A stretch of 61,033 bases of DNA. Origin: a bacterium. Its GTDB lineage: Bacteria; Joyebacterota; Joyebacteria; Joyebacterales; Joyebacteraceae. The notes below the pieces were generated by a model, which saw nothing but the letters and a program-made list of their open reading frames with translations, had not been told where the DNA came from and made no database searches. The translations under genes and the position numbers were made by a program. Location of the stretch: positions 1 to 61,033 of the forward strand of contig JALGWI010000009.1 of assembly GCA_025774245.1 (NCBI GenBank), written 5' to 3'. Each line of letters opens with the position of its first letter. Positions within the stretch are counted from its first letter, which is position 1. Shown here one piece after another: positions 43,168 to 51,775 of this stretch.

Positions 43168-45786
43168 ATGAGACGGCTTCTTGTGATGTGTGCCCTTCTT
43201 GCGCTCGTAGCGCAGGCGGGCGTGGCAGCGATTCCGGAGACGATGAGCTACCAGGGCGTTCTGACGGACGCAGTCGGAAGCCCGGTCCCGGACGGCTTCT
43301 ACAACTTGACGTTCCGGATCTACGCGGTTCCGGTGGCCGGCGTCTCGCTGTGGACGGAGACGCAGAACGTGTTCGTTGAGGACGGCATCTTCGACGTCAT
43401 TCTCGGCGATGTGAATCCGATAGCACTGCTGTTCGACACGCAGTACTACCTGGCGACGCAGGTCGGCGCGGCCCCGGAGTTGACGCCCCGGACGAAGCTG
43501 ACCGCGGCGTCGTACGCGTTCCGCGCGAAGTACGCGGACACAGGTGCGCCCGATGCGGACTGGGTCATCTCGGGCGACGACATCTACCACATCCCGGGCT
43601 CGGTCGCAATCGGCGACGTGCCGCGGGCGAATGAGTCGGTCGTGCGCGAGGGTGACGACGGCGAGACGCACGACCGCGGACTCAACAAGCTCTACCTGCT
43701 GGGTGAGAACCAGAGGGTGCTGTACTCGCGGCTCGTCGACACCGACGATCTCGGCGACGAGCGCGCCGCGATCTACGGCTACCGGACGAGGACGGTGGCG
43801 AGTCCCGGAGATGGCTACGGCCACTACGACACGAACACCGCCGTCACCGGGCACAACTTCTACGGTGACCCGTATACGTTCGGCGTGGCCGGCTACAGCT
43901 GGTTCGACTACGAGAGGACGGGCGGCGTGCTCGGTTCGAATCACGACGGCACCGTATGGGCCTCGCTGGGCTACCAGGACGAGAACTTTGACGATTGGGG
44001 CGTCTACACCCCCGACGCCACCTACCTCGGCGGCCCCCTCCAGATCCCGACCGGCGCGACGAACGGCTACGTGCTGACGTCGGACGCGAGCGGCAACGCG
44101 ACGTGGCAGGCGGGCGCCGGCGGCGGATTCACCCTGCCCTATGCGGGGTCCGGGAGTAGTGCTGGTCCGCTGTTCGAGCTCGAGCAGAACGGAGCCGGCG
44201 AGACGGCCCTGTTCCTGGATGATTCCAGCTGGGAGGACATCGTCGGAGTCGGCATGACCGGGACGACCAACAAACTGTGGCTGAGCAGCGGGTTCGGCTG
44301 GGCGTCGATCAGTGGCGGCACGACGAACACCGACGACATCGTGATCCAGCACTCGTCCGGCGAGGTCGGTATCGGCGGCGTGACGAGTCCGTCGAACGCC
44401 CTCGACGTCGGCGGCACCGTCGAGATGCTGGGATTCCAGATGGCGACCGGCGCGGGCGCCGGCTACGTTCTGACGTCGAGCGCGAGCGGCGTGGGCACGT
44501 GGCAGGCGTCGACCGGCGGCGTCGGCGGGGGTGGCTCGGCGAACTACATCCCGAGGTTCACTGCCGCGACGACGCTCGGCAACTCGGTCCTCTACCAGGA
44601 CGCGGGCGGCGACATCGGGATCGGGACGACCAGTCCGGCCTCGACGTTCACGGTCAACGAGAACACGTCGGGCCAGGCGCTCGAGGTGAACAGCACCTAC
44701 GTGGGTTCGGCCGGGCGCCTCGTCGACTTCAGTCGCACGAGCGCTCCGTCGAACGGGAACGACATGCTGCAGATCGTGGTTCCGTCGAGCGCGCCCGACG
44801 GCTTCCAGTTCATCGAGTGCGAGCGCAGCGGCGTAGAGTTCGTCGTCGACGGTGACGGGCAGGTGACCACGCAGGGCGGCGTCGTCAGCTACGGTCCCGT
44901 GTCCGTCAGCTCGACGCTCGGCGTCACGACGACGACGCCAGGGTGCGCGAGTTTCCAGACCAACTACGGCAGCTCGACCGCGCGTCCTGTCTACGCCGAG
45001 TACACCGGAACCGGGAGCACGGACGCCGTAGCTATCGAGGGCCGTTCTGAGCCGACCGACTTCTACGGCATCGGTGGCAGGTTCTACGGTGGATTCCATG
45101 GCGTGGAAGGCCGGGTCGCCCCGACGGGCAGCAGCAACTACTACGGCGTCTACGGCTACGTATACGGGGCGACCGGGTCGAACTACGGCGTCTACGGCTA
45201 CGCCAGCGGTGGGACGACGAACTGGGCCGGCTACTTCTCGGGGAACGTCAACGTGAGCGGCACGCTCTCGAAGGGCGGCGGCTCGTTCGTCATCGACCAC
45301 CCGCTGGATCCCGCCAACAAGGTCCTTCGTCACTCGTTCGTCGAGAGCCCGGACATGATGAACATCTACAACGGGAACGCGGTGCTCGACGCGAGCGGCA
45401 GGGCGTGGGTCGAGATGCCGGAGTGGTTCGACGAGCTGAACGTCGACTTCCGGTATCAGCTGACCTCGATCGGTGCTCCGGGCCCGAACCTGTACGTGGC
45501 CACGGAGATGACGGGAATCAGGTTCGAGATCGCGGGGGGCGAGGCCGGCATGAAGGTCTCGTGGCAGGTCACCGGCATCCGGAACGATGCCTTCGCGCGT
45601 GCGAACCGGATCGTGGTGGAAGAGAACAAGCCCGCCACGCAGGTCGGCAAGTACCTGTATCCGGAGGCGCTCGGACTCTCCGAGACCATGGGAGTCGACT
45701 ACGAGTCCAACAGCACCGAGAAGGGAGCCTCCGAGCGCGTTCCTCCGACGCAGCCGGAGGTCAGGGATAGGACCGACGAGCAGTAG
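43168..45786 (+). CDS. SYQG-family secreted surface protein (paralog 4)
   Basis: 872 aa from ATG 43168, with GAGGAGATC upstream and signal peptide MRRLLVMCALLALVAQAGVA. N-terminal domain MSYQGVLTDAVG, TFRIYAV, SYAFRAKY. The module shared with paralog 3 is clear (DWVISGDDIYHIPG, RGLNKLYLLGENQ, GVAGYSWFDYERTGGVLG). It has a longer middle with two VGIGG or IGIGTTSP tail-fibre-style units and Gly/Ser/Thr-rich linkers. C-terminal domain: VIDHPLDPANK, VESPDMMNIYNG, YQLTSIGAPGPNLYV, VSWQVTGIR. It lacks the solenoid insert of paralog 3. A strong terminator follows. Extracellular fibre or adhesin role inferred. Confidence 0.82.
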   Translation: MRRLLVMCALLALVAQAGVAAIPETMSYQGVLTDAVGSPVPDGFYNLTFRIYAVPVAGVSLWTETQNVFVEDGIFDVILGDVNPIALLFDTQYYLATQVGAAPELTPRTKLTAASYAFRAKYADTGAPDADWVISGDDIYHIPGSVAIGDVPRANESVVREGDDGETHDRGLNKLYLLGENQRVLYSRLVDTDDLGDERAAIYGYRTRTVASPGDGYGHYDTNTAVTGHNFYGDPYTFGVAGYSWFDYERTGGVLGSNHDGTVWASLGYQDENFDDWGVYTPDATYLGGPLQIPTGATNGYVLTSDASGNATWQAGAGGGFTLPYAGSGSSAGPLFELEQNGAGETALFLDDSSWEDIVGVGMTGTTNKLWLSSGFGWASISGGTTNTDDIVIQHSSGEVGIGGVTSPSNALDVGGTVEMLGFQMATGAGAGYVLTSSASGVGTWQASTGGVGGGGSANYIPRFTAATTLGNSVLYQDAGGDIGIGTTSPASTFTVNENTSGQALEVNSTYVGSAGRLVDFSRTSAPSNGNDMLQIVVPSSAPDGFQFIECERSGVEFVVDGDGQVTTQGGVVSYGPVSVSSTLGVTTTTPGCASFQTNYGSSTARPVYAEYTGTGSTDAVAIEGRSEPTDFYGIGGRFYGGFHGVEGRVAPTGSSNYYGVYGYVYGATGSNYGVYGYASGGTTNWAGYFSGNVNVSGTLSKGGGSFVIDHPLDPANKVLRHSFVESPDMMNIYNGNAVLDASGRAWVEMPEWFDELNVDFRYQLTSIGAPGPNLYVATEMTGIRFEIAGGEAGMKVSWQVTGIRNDAFARANRIVVEENKPATQVGKYLYPEALGLSETMGVDYESNSTEKGASERVPPTQPEVRDRTDEQ

Positions 45787-45829
45787 GACCTGGTCGACGG
45801 ACAGCAGCACGGAACCTGCGGGTTCCTTC

Positions 45830-45864
45830 GAACGGCGCCCCCCTCGGGGGGCGCCGTTCTCTCT
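45830..45864 (+). terminator. Strong Rho-independent terminator
   Basis: A 14-bp perfect stem from GAACGGCGCCCCCC to GGGGGGCGCCGTTC with a minimal loop, followed by TCTCT, 44 nt past the stop at 45786. Confidence 0.9.
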
Positions 45865-45925
45865 GTGCGCCGGCTCTCCCGGCAGCGGGACGACGCCCCA
45901 AGCGGGGCCCGACACGGCTTTCTCC

Positions 45926-45955
45926 TTGACACCGCGAATATCCGCCGGGTAGCTT
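45926..45955 (+). promoter_or_regulatory. Sigma70-type promoter candidate
   Basis: TTGACA-N18-TAGCTT with a weak -10 box, 37 nt ahead of ATG 45992. It would start the metabolic gene cluster. Confidence 0.5.
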
Positions 45956-45991
45956 CGGCGTGCGACGAACGGAAGGCACATACCTGCGCGG

Positions 45992-47170
45992 ATGGTCATG
46001 AAAGACACGAAACGGTTCCAGCGGGCCGCGAGGCTCGACAGGCTGCCGCCGTACCTCTTCGTCGAGCTCGAGCGGGCGAAGCACGCCCTCCTGGCCGAGG
46101 GCGTCGATCTCGTCGATCTCGGTCTCGGCGATCCCGATCTCCCGACCTTTCCCGAGATCGTGGAGGCGCTGCAGGCGGCCTGCGCCGACCCGGCGACGCA
46201 CCGCTACCCGGCGCAGCGGGGCGACGCGTCGCTCAGGAAGGCGATCGCCGGCTGGTTCGAGGCACGCTACGGCGTCTCCCTCGATCCCGAGCGCGAGGTC
46301 CTCGTCCTGATCGGCACGAAGGAGGGGCTCGGGCACCTGCCGATGGCGGTCCTCGATCCGTCCCGTGTCGCCCTCGTGCCCGATCCGGGCTACCCGGTCT
46401 ACCAGGCGGCCTCGTGGCTCGCCGGTGGAGAGGTCGTCCACGTGCCCCTCGAGCCGGAGCTGGGTTTTCGCCCCGACCTCGACCGCATCTCACGGGCGAC
46501 GGCGGACTCCGCGCAGCTCCTGTTCCTGAACTACCCGAACAACCCAACGGGGGCACCGGTCGATCCCGAGCTCTTCCAGCTCGCGGCGAACCTCGCGCAC
46601 GAGCACGGCTTCGTCGTCGTGAACGACGCCGCCTACGCGGAGATCCTCTACGAGGGATCCAGGGTCTCGCTCCTGCAGGCGGGCGGCGCCCGCGAGGTCG
46701 GCGTCGAGTTCCACTCGTTTTCGAAGACGTTCAACATGACCGGCTGGCGGATCGGATTCGCCGTCGGGAACGCCGGCGTTCTGGACGCGCTCGCCGCGAT
46801 CAAGAGCAACGTCGACTCGTGCGTCTTCACCGCGATCCAGCGGGCCGGCGAGGCCGCGCTCTCGCTTCCCGAGGAGCGGGTCGGCGAGCAGCTCGAGGTC
46901 TACCGGAGGCGGCGCGACGTGCTCGTCGACGGCCTGGGGGACGCCGGGTGGCACGTCCCGAGGCCGCACGCGACCTTCTACGTCTGGGCGAAGGTGCCGA
47001 CGGGGGAGGGATCGCAGGCCTTCGCGACCAGGCTCCTCCGCGAGGCGCGGGTCGTGGCGACGCCTGGGGTGGGTTTCGGCCCCTCCGGCGAGGGCTACGT
47101 CAGGATGGCCCTGACGACGCCCGAGGAGCGGATCGTCGAGGCCGTTGATAGAATCCGCCGAATCCTGTAG
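45992..47170 (+). CDS. dapL: LL-diaminopimelate aminotransferase-like class I aminotransferase
   Basis: 392 aa, fold-type I PLP enzyme. Substrate-side motif LGLGDPDLP near the N-terminus, YPNNPTG, NDAAYAE and the PLP lysine in HSFSKTFNMTGWR (Lys245), then RMALTTPEERI at the end. The overall pattern matches DapL, which makes LL-diaminopimelate from tetrahydrodipicolinate in one step of lysine and peptidoglycan synthesis. Related aminotransferases for aspartate or alanine cannot be excluded. ATG 45992 is used; a Met two codons later is equally possible. Confidence 0.85.
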   Translation: MVMKDTKRFQRAARLDRLPPYLFVELERAKHALLAEGVDLVDLGLGDPDLPTFPEIVEALQAACADPATHRYPAQRGDASLRKAIAGWFEARYGVSLDPEREVLVLIGTKEGLGHLPMAVLDPSRVALVPDPGYPVYQAASWLAGGEVVHVPLEPELGFRPDLDRISRATADSAQLLFLNYPNNPTGAPVDPELFQLAANLAHEHGFVVVNDAAYAEILYEGSRVSLLQAGGAREVGVEFHSFSKTFNMTGWRIGFAVGNAGVLDALAAIKSNVDSCVFTAIQRAGEAALSLPEERVGEQLEVYRRRRDVLVDGLGDAGWHVPRPHATFYVWAKVPTGEGSQAFATRLLREARVVATPGVGFGPSGEGYVRMALTTPEERIVEAVDRIRRIL

Positions 47171-47264
47171 GCTACGAGGCTACGGCGGGGCAGGAACCGG
47201 AGCCCCGCGGGCGCAGAGCCCGACGGGCGAAGCGCGCGGAACCCACACACGAGGAGTCGTGAGG

Positions 47265-47627
47265 ATGCCCAAGTACAAGGTGTCGCTCGAGAACATCCGG
47301 CTCTACGGCTACCACGGGGCCTCGGAGAACGAGCGGGAGCTCGGCCAGCGCTTCGAGGTCGACGTCGAGATCACCGCCGACCTCTCCGACGCGGTCCGGA
47401 CGGACGACATGAAGAGGACCGTCAACTACGAGTCGGTCTACCGGCTGATCGAGAGGGAGGTCGTCGGGGAGAAGTACCACCTCCTCGAGACGATGGCCGA
47501 CAAGATCGCCCGGGACGTCCTCTCCCAGTTCGGGGCCGAGGAGGTGCTGGTGCGCGTCAGGAAGCCGAGCGTGCCGATCGCCGGATCGATCGACCACGTC
47601 GAGATCGAGGTCGTCCACACGCGGTAG
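47265..47627 (+). CDS. folB: Dihydroneopterin aldolase
   Basis: 120 aa from ATG 47265. YGYHGASENERELGQRF carries the conserved catalytic region, NYESVYRLIER and HLLETMADKIA are family hallmarks, and the C-terminus has VRVRKPSVPI. It converts dihydroneopterin to 6-hydroxymethyl-dihydropterin in folate synthesis. folK follows 64 bp downstream and uses its product. Confidence 0.93.
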   Translation: MPKYKVSLENIRLYGYHGASENERELGQRFEVDVEITADLSDAVRTDDMKRTVNYESVYRLIEREVVGEKYHLLETMADKIARDVLSQFGAEEVLVRVRKPSVPIAGSIDHVEIEVVHTR

Positions 47628-47691
47628 CGGTACCGGGAGAGGTGTGTTCGGGGGGCGCCGCGCGGCGGCGCTTCCGGGGACGGAGGGGACC

Positions 47692-48207
47692 ATGCACAGG
47701 GCCTGGATCGGACTCGGCTCGAACCTCGGGGACAGACTGGGGTACATCAAGAAGGCGCTCGCGATGGTGGGCGCGCTCCCCGGTACGGACGTCGTGAACG
47801 TCTCCTCGATCTACGACACCCGCCCCGTCGGGCGGGAAGAGCAACCTCGCTTCCTGAACGCTGCCGCCGAGGTGACGACCGATCTCGACGCGCGCGCATT
47901 CATGAACGAGCTCCTGGCGATCGAGGATCGGTGCGGCAGGTTCCGACGCGTCGCGTGGGGGCCGAGGACGCTCGACATCGATCTCCTTCTGTTCGACGAC
48001 GTTCAGATCGAGGATCCGGAGCTCACCGTTCCCCACCCGCGGATGACGAAGCGCCCGTTCGTGCTGATTCCCCTCGAGGAGATCGCGCCCGACCTCCTGA
48101 TTCCGGGCGTCGGCAAGAACATCCGGCTTCTCGTGAGGGAGATCGGGGACGTCGGCTCCGACGTCAAACGGATCGGTGGCCCTCCGTCTCCTGCCGTGGA
48201 CGCCTGA
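47692..48207 (+). CDS. folK: 6-hydroxymethyl-7,8-dihydropterin pyrophosphokinase
   Basis: 171 aa from ATG 47692 (CGGAGGGGACC upstream). Motifs WIGLGSNLGDR, YDTRPVG, FLNAAAEV, WGPRTLDIDLLLFDD and VPHPRM are those of HPPK, including the ATP- and Mg-binding Asp pair in DIDLL. It transfers pyrophosphate from ATP to the pterin made by FolB. It lies 12 bp before the nucleoside kinase gene. Confidence 0.95.
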   Translation: MHRAWIGLGSNLGDRLGYIKKALAMVGALPGTDVVNVSSIYDTRPVGREEQPRFLNAAAEVTTDLDARAFMNELLAIEDRCGRFRRVAWGPRTLDIDLLLFDDVQIEDPELTVPHPRMTKRPFVLIPLEEIAPDLLIPGVGKNIRLLVREIGDVGSDVKRIGGPPSPAVDA

Positions 48208-48219
48208 TCGGGAGGACGT

Positions 48220-48864
48220 TTGCCGGGAAAGAACTACGTGGCGATCGAAGGGGTTATCGGCGTCGGCAAAACGACGCTCGCGAAGCTCCTTGCGACGAAG
48301 TGGGGGGCCCACCTCAAGCTCGAGATCGTCGAGGAGAACCCCTTCCTCGCGGACTTCTACCAGAACATGCGCGGCCACGCGTTCCAGACGCAGCTCTTCT
48401 TCCTGCTCTCCCGGCACAGGCAGCAGAGCGATCTCAAGCAGTACGACCTCTTCATGGAGCGCGTCGTCTCGGACTACATCTTCGCGAAGGACCGCATCTT
48501 CGCGAACATCACGCTCGACGACAACGAGCTCGGCCTCTACAAGCGACTCGCAGACCTCCTCGAGCGAGAGGTCCCGAAGCCCGACATCGTCGTCTACCTC
48601 CAGGCTTCGGTCGACGTCCTCATGGGGCGGATCCGCCGGCGCGGGCGCGATTTCGAGCGGGACATGTCCCGCGAGTACATCGACACACTGAACGAGGCCT
48701 ACAACCACTTCTTCTTCCACTACAAGGACACGCCCCTCATCGTCGTCAACACGAACGACATCGACTTCGTCGAGAGCACGGCCGATTTCGAAGAGCTCGC
48801 GAAGGAGATAGAGGAGCACGACAAGGGCACGGCCTACTACGTGCCGATCGGAACGAGGGCGTAG
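48220..48864 (+). CDS. Deoxynucleoside kinase
   Basis: 214 aa, TTG start with GGGAGGACG before it. P-loop EGVIGVGKTTL, then EENPFLADFY, QTQLFFLLSRHRQ, an ERVVSDYIFAKDR segment with the catalytic Glu/Arg region, and lid-like RIRRRGRDFER. This is the dGK/dCK-type family that salvages deoxynucleosides. Its position between folK and panB recurs in many bacteria. Base preference is not predictable. Confidence 0.92.
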   Translation: MPGKNYVAIEGVIGVGKTTLAKLLATKWGAHLKLEIVEENPFLADFYQNMRGHAFQTQLFFLLSRHRQQSDLKQYDLFMERVVSDYIFAKDRIFANITLDDNELGLYKRLADLLEREVPKPDIVVYLQASVDVLMGRIRRRGRDFERDMSREYIDTLNEAYNHFFFHYKDTPLIVVNTNDIDFVESTADFEELAKEIEEHDKGTAYYVPIGTRA

Positions 48865-48880
48865 TTCCCGAGAGCCATCC

Positions 48881-49687
48881 ATGATGGACAGGAAGAAACG
48901 CACTGCGCCGTCGATCACGGCGATGAAGAAGGCGGGCGAGAAGATCGCCGTCCTGACGGCGTACGATTTCACGACGGCCCGGCTCCTGGACGAGGCGGGC
49001 GTCGATGTGCTCCTCGTCGGCGACTCGGCGGCGATGGTCGTTCTCGGGTACGAGAACACGCTGCCGGTGAGCCTCGACGCGATGATCCTCCTGACCGCCG
49101 CCGTCTCGAGGGCGCGGCCCGCCGCGCTCGTCGTGGGCGACATGCCGTTCATGTCGTACCAGGCCTCGATCGCCGACGCCGTCCGGAGCGCCGGCCGGAT
49201 GGTCAAGGAGGGCGGTGGGGAAGCGGTCAAGCTCGAGGGCGGCCGGAAGATCGTGCCGAAGATCACGGCGGTTCTGGAAGCCGGGATCCCTGTCATGGGC
49301 CACATCGGCCTCACGCCGCAGTCGATCCACGAGCTGGGCGGCTACCGCGTCCAGGGGCGGAACGACGAGGCGAGGGACCGGCTCATGGACGACGCGACGG
49401 CCCTGGCGGAGGCCGGCTGCTTCTCGATCGTGCTCGAGGCGATCCCGTGGCAGCTCGGTAAGGAGCTCTCGGAGGCCATCCCGATTCCGACGATCGGCAT
49501 CGGGGCTGGCCCGCACTGCGACGGACAGGTGCTCGTTGTGAACGACATCGTCGGCTACGTCACGGGCCGGGTCCCGAAGTTCGTCAGGAGCTACGGGGAC
49601 ACGAAGTCGGTGGTCGCCGACGCGGCCGAGGGGTTCGTCAAGGACGTCAAGAGCGGCGAGTATCCCTCGATCGACGAGAGCTACTGA
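48881..49687 (+). CDS. panB: 3-methyl-2-oxobutanoate hydroxymethyltransferase
   Basis: 268 aa. Motifs LTAYDFTTARLLDEAGVD, LLVGDSAAMVVLGYENT (metal Asp), GDMPFMSYQ, EAVKLEGG, GHIGLTPQSIHELGGYRVQG, IVLEAIP and IGIGAGPHCDGQ cover the whole family pattern. It catalyses the first step of pantothenate synthesis, ketoisovalerate to ketopantoate. The downstream neighbour is panC. Confidence 0.96.
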   Translation: MMDRKKRTAPSITAMKKAGEKIAVLTAYDFTTARLLDEAGVDVLLVGDSAAMVVLGYENTLPVSLDAMILLTAAVSRARPAALVVGDMPFMSYQASIADAVRSAGRMVKEGGGEAVKLEGGRKIVPKITAVLEAGIPVMGHIGLTPQSIHELGGYRVQGRNDEARDRLMDDATALAEAGCFSIVLEAIPWQLGKELSEAIPIPTIGIGAGPHCDGQVLVVNDIVGYVTGRVPKFVRSYGDTKSVVADAAEGFVKDVKSGEYPSIDESY

Positions 49688-49735
49688 CGAGAGCTACCGA
49701 CGAGAGCAGCTGGCGAGAGCCACAGGCTGGAGCCA
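49674..49735 (+). repeat. Degenerate short tandem repeat between panB and panC
   Basis: Three to four imperfect copies of GACGAGAGCTA or a close variant begin in the last codons of panB and run into the 80-bp gap. Probably slippage-derived spacer. Confidence 0.45.
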
Positions 49736-49767
49736 CTGACGGAAACTACCGAGGGCGAAAGGCAGCC

Positions 49768-50637
49768 ATGGAGGTCGTGCGCTCCGTCGCCGAGATGAGG
49801 AAGAGGGCGGCCGAGTTGCGCGAGGCGGGCTCGGTCGTCGCGCTCGTTCCGACGATGGGGGCGCTCCACGAGGGGCACCTGAGTCTCGTCCGCATCGCGC
49901 GGGAGCTCGCCGACACGGTCGTGGTGAGCATCTTCGTGAACCCGGCGCAGTTCGGTCCGTCTGAGGATCTCGAGCGCTACCCGCGCGACCTCGACAGGGA
50001 CGCCGCGCTCGCCGCGGAGGCGGGGGGCGACCTCGTCTTCGCGCCCGCGATCGGGGAGATCTACTCGGCCCGGTACGACACGGTCGTCCACGTGCAACGC
50101 CTGACGCGGCGCCTGTGCGGCGCGTTCCGCCCGGGGCACTTCGACGGCGTCTGCACGGTCGTGGCGAAGCTCCTGAATATCGTCCGTCCTTCGCTCGCCG
50201 TCTTCGGGCAGAAGGACGCGCAGCAGGCCGCCGTCATCGAGCGCATGGTCGCCGACCTCGACATGGACGTCGAGATCGTGCGCGGGCCGACCGTCCGCGA
50301 GCCGGACGGGCTCGCGATGAGCTCTCGGAACGTTTACCTCTCGATCGAGGAGCGCGCGGACGCTGCCGTCCTCCACGAGGCGCTCGAGCTGGGGCGCTCG
50401 CTCCACGCGACGGGGGAGAAGGACGCCGCGAAGGTGGTCGGGAGCATGAGGGAACTCATCGAGGCGAAGGAGACCACGGAAATCCAGTACCTGGTCGCCG
50501 TCGACGCGGCGACGCTCGAGGACGTGTCGGAGCTTGCGGACGGCACGCTCCTCGCGACGGCCGTCCACGTCGGCGCGACGCGTCTCATCGACAACGTCGT
50601 GCTCGATGGGGCGGGGGAGACGACGGTCCATGGATAG
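49768..50637 (+). CDS. panC: Pantothenate synthetase
   Basis: 289 aa. VPTMGALHEGHLSL (HIGH-type ATP site), FVNPAQFGPSEDLERYPR, HFDGVCTVV, FGQKDAQQ and the KMSKS-like AMSSRNVYLS are all present. It joins pantoate and beta-alanine using ATP. The preceding AAAGGCAGCC is a modest ribosome site. The end overlaps the HIT gene by 8 nt, indicating coupling. Confidence 0.97.
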   Translation: MEVVRSVAEMRKRAAELREAGSVVALVPTMGALHEGHLSLVRIARELADTVVVSIFVNPAQFGPSEDLERYPRDLDRDAALAAEAGGDLVFAPAIGEIYSARYDTVVHVQRLTRRLCGAFRPGHFDGVCTVVAKLLNIVRPSLAVFGQKDAQQAAVIERMVADLDMDVEIVRGPTVREPDGLAMSSRNVYLSIEERADAAVLHEALELGRSLHATGEKDAAKVVGSMRELIEAKETTEIQYLVAVDAATLEDVSELADGTLLATAVHVGATRLIDNVVLDGAGETTVHG

Positions 50638-51112
50638 GCTCTGGGCGCCCTGGAGGATGGAGTATCTCATGTCAGACGGACCCCACGGCTGCATCTTTTG
50701 CGACAAGCCCGCAGAGGACGACGACCGGAAGAACCTCATCCTGCTTCGGACACCGCTCTCGTTCGTCATTCTGAACGCCTACCCCTACAACAACGGCCAC
50801 CTGATGGTGTCGCCGTTTCGGCACGTCGCGACGCTCTCCGAGCTCACGCCGGAGGAGCGGTGCGACGTCATGGACACGGTAGCGGCGGGCGAGCGGATAC
50901 TCGAGCGCGCGTTCTCCCCGCAGGGAATGAACATCGGGATCAACCTCGGCCACTGCGCGGGTGCCGGCGTCCCCGGACACGTGCACGTTCACATCGTTCC
51001 GAGGTGGGAGGGTGACACGAACTTCATGCCCGTCCTCGGAGAGACGCGCGTCATCCCGGAGCTACTGATAGAGACGTACGATCGCCTCAAGCAGCATCTC
51101 GAGGAGGGGTAG
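50630..51112 (+). CDS. HIT-family hydrolase/phosphorylase
   Basis: 160 aa from ATG 50630, chosen for the family start MDRLWAPWRMEYL. Features: zinc-type CIFC near the N-terminus, NAYPYNNGHLMV, and the histidine triad HVHVHIVPRW. It resembles the HIT branch acting on dinucleoside polyphosphates or AMP conjugates. The actual substrate is unknown. It overlaps the end of panC. Confidence 0.92.
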   Translation: MDRLWAPWRMEYLMSDGPHGCIFCDKPAEDDDRKNLILLRTPLSFVILNAYPYNNGHLMVSPFRHVATLSELTPEERCDVMDTVAAGERILERAFSPQGMNIGINLGHCAGAGVPGHVHVHIVPRWEGDTNFMPVLGETRVIPELLIETYDRLKQHLEEG

Positions 51113-51196
51113 GGGCGCGGCACTGCGGCACTCGCGGGCGGGGCGCCCGCGGCACCCGAAGGTGCGCCGGCCCGGCAGTCGAGACGGGGGAGACCG

Positions 51197-51646
51197 ATGG
51201 CAGCGAAGAAGAGGAAGAAGCGGAAGAAGCGCGGAAGGCGCCGGGGAGACCGGGCGTCGGCGCTCTACTACGTGATCGTCCTCGGACTCCTCGGGGGCAT
51301 CGTGTTCGTCGCCCTCGGTCTTCTCTGGACGTTCGCGCCGCGGGCGAGCCGCGAGGAGCCGCTCAAGGTGATCGTCCAGAACGGCTGCGGGGTCGAGGGG
51401 GTCGGGTTCAGGACGAAGGAGTTCCTGCGCCGGCACCCGGGCTACGACGTCGTCGACTTCCGGAACGCCGACCACTTCAACTACGAGGAGACGATCGTCA
51501 TCGATCGCACCGGCGACCTCGAGAGCGCCGCCGTCGTCGCCAGACTCCTGGGAACGACGAACGTCATTCAGCAGATGCCGGAGACGCCGCTCGTCGACAT
51601 CACGGTCGTCGTCGGCAAGGACTACGCCAGGTTCCTGTCGGAGTAG
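51197..51646 (+). CDS. LytR C-terminal (LytR_C) domain membrane protein
   Basis: 149 aa. A very basic N-terminus (AAKKRKKRKKRGRRRG) precedes one membrane helix (YYVIVLGLLGGIVFVALGLL), then a LytR_C-type domain (LKVIVQNGCGVEGVG, YDVVDFRNADHFNYEETIVIDR, VVARLLGTTNVI, DITVVVGKDY). Such domains occur in envelope proteins of unclear function. The stand-alone membrane-anchored form is seen in several phyla. Confidence 0.88.
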   Translation: MAAKKRKKRKKRGRRRGDRASALYYVIVLGLLGGIVFVALGLLWTFAPRASREEPLKVIVQNGCGVEGVGFRTKEFLRRHPGYDVVDFRNADHFNYEETIVIDRTGDLESAAVVARLLGTTNVIQQMPETPLVDITVVVGKDYARFLSE

Positions 51647-51677
51647 CCCGGGCAGGATCCGGACCACGCACGAGAGA

Positions 51678-51705
51678 GGCCCCGCCCGATGGGCGGGGCC
51701 TTCGT
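51678..51705. terminator. Rho-independent terminator between convergent genes
   Basis: A 10-bp perfect stem GGCCCCGCCC/GGGCGGGGCC with a 3-nt loop, followed by TTCGT. It lies between the genes ending at 51646 (+) and 51776 (-). Confidence 0.8.
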
Positions 51706-51775
51706 ATTCGTGGAATCGGTGCGGTCGCTCGGGCGCCGGGGCATCGCTCGTCGCGCGCCGGCAGCGCCGCTTCCG

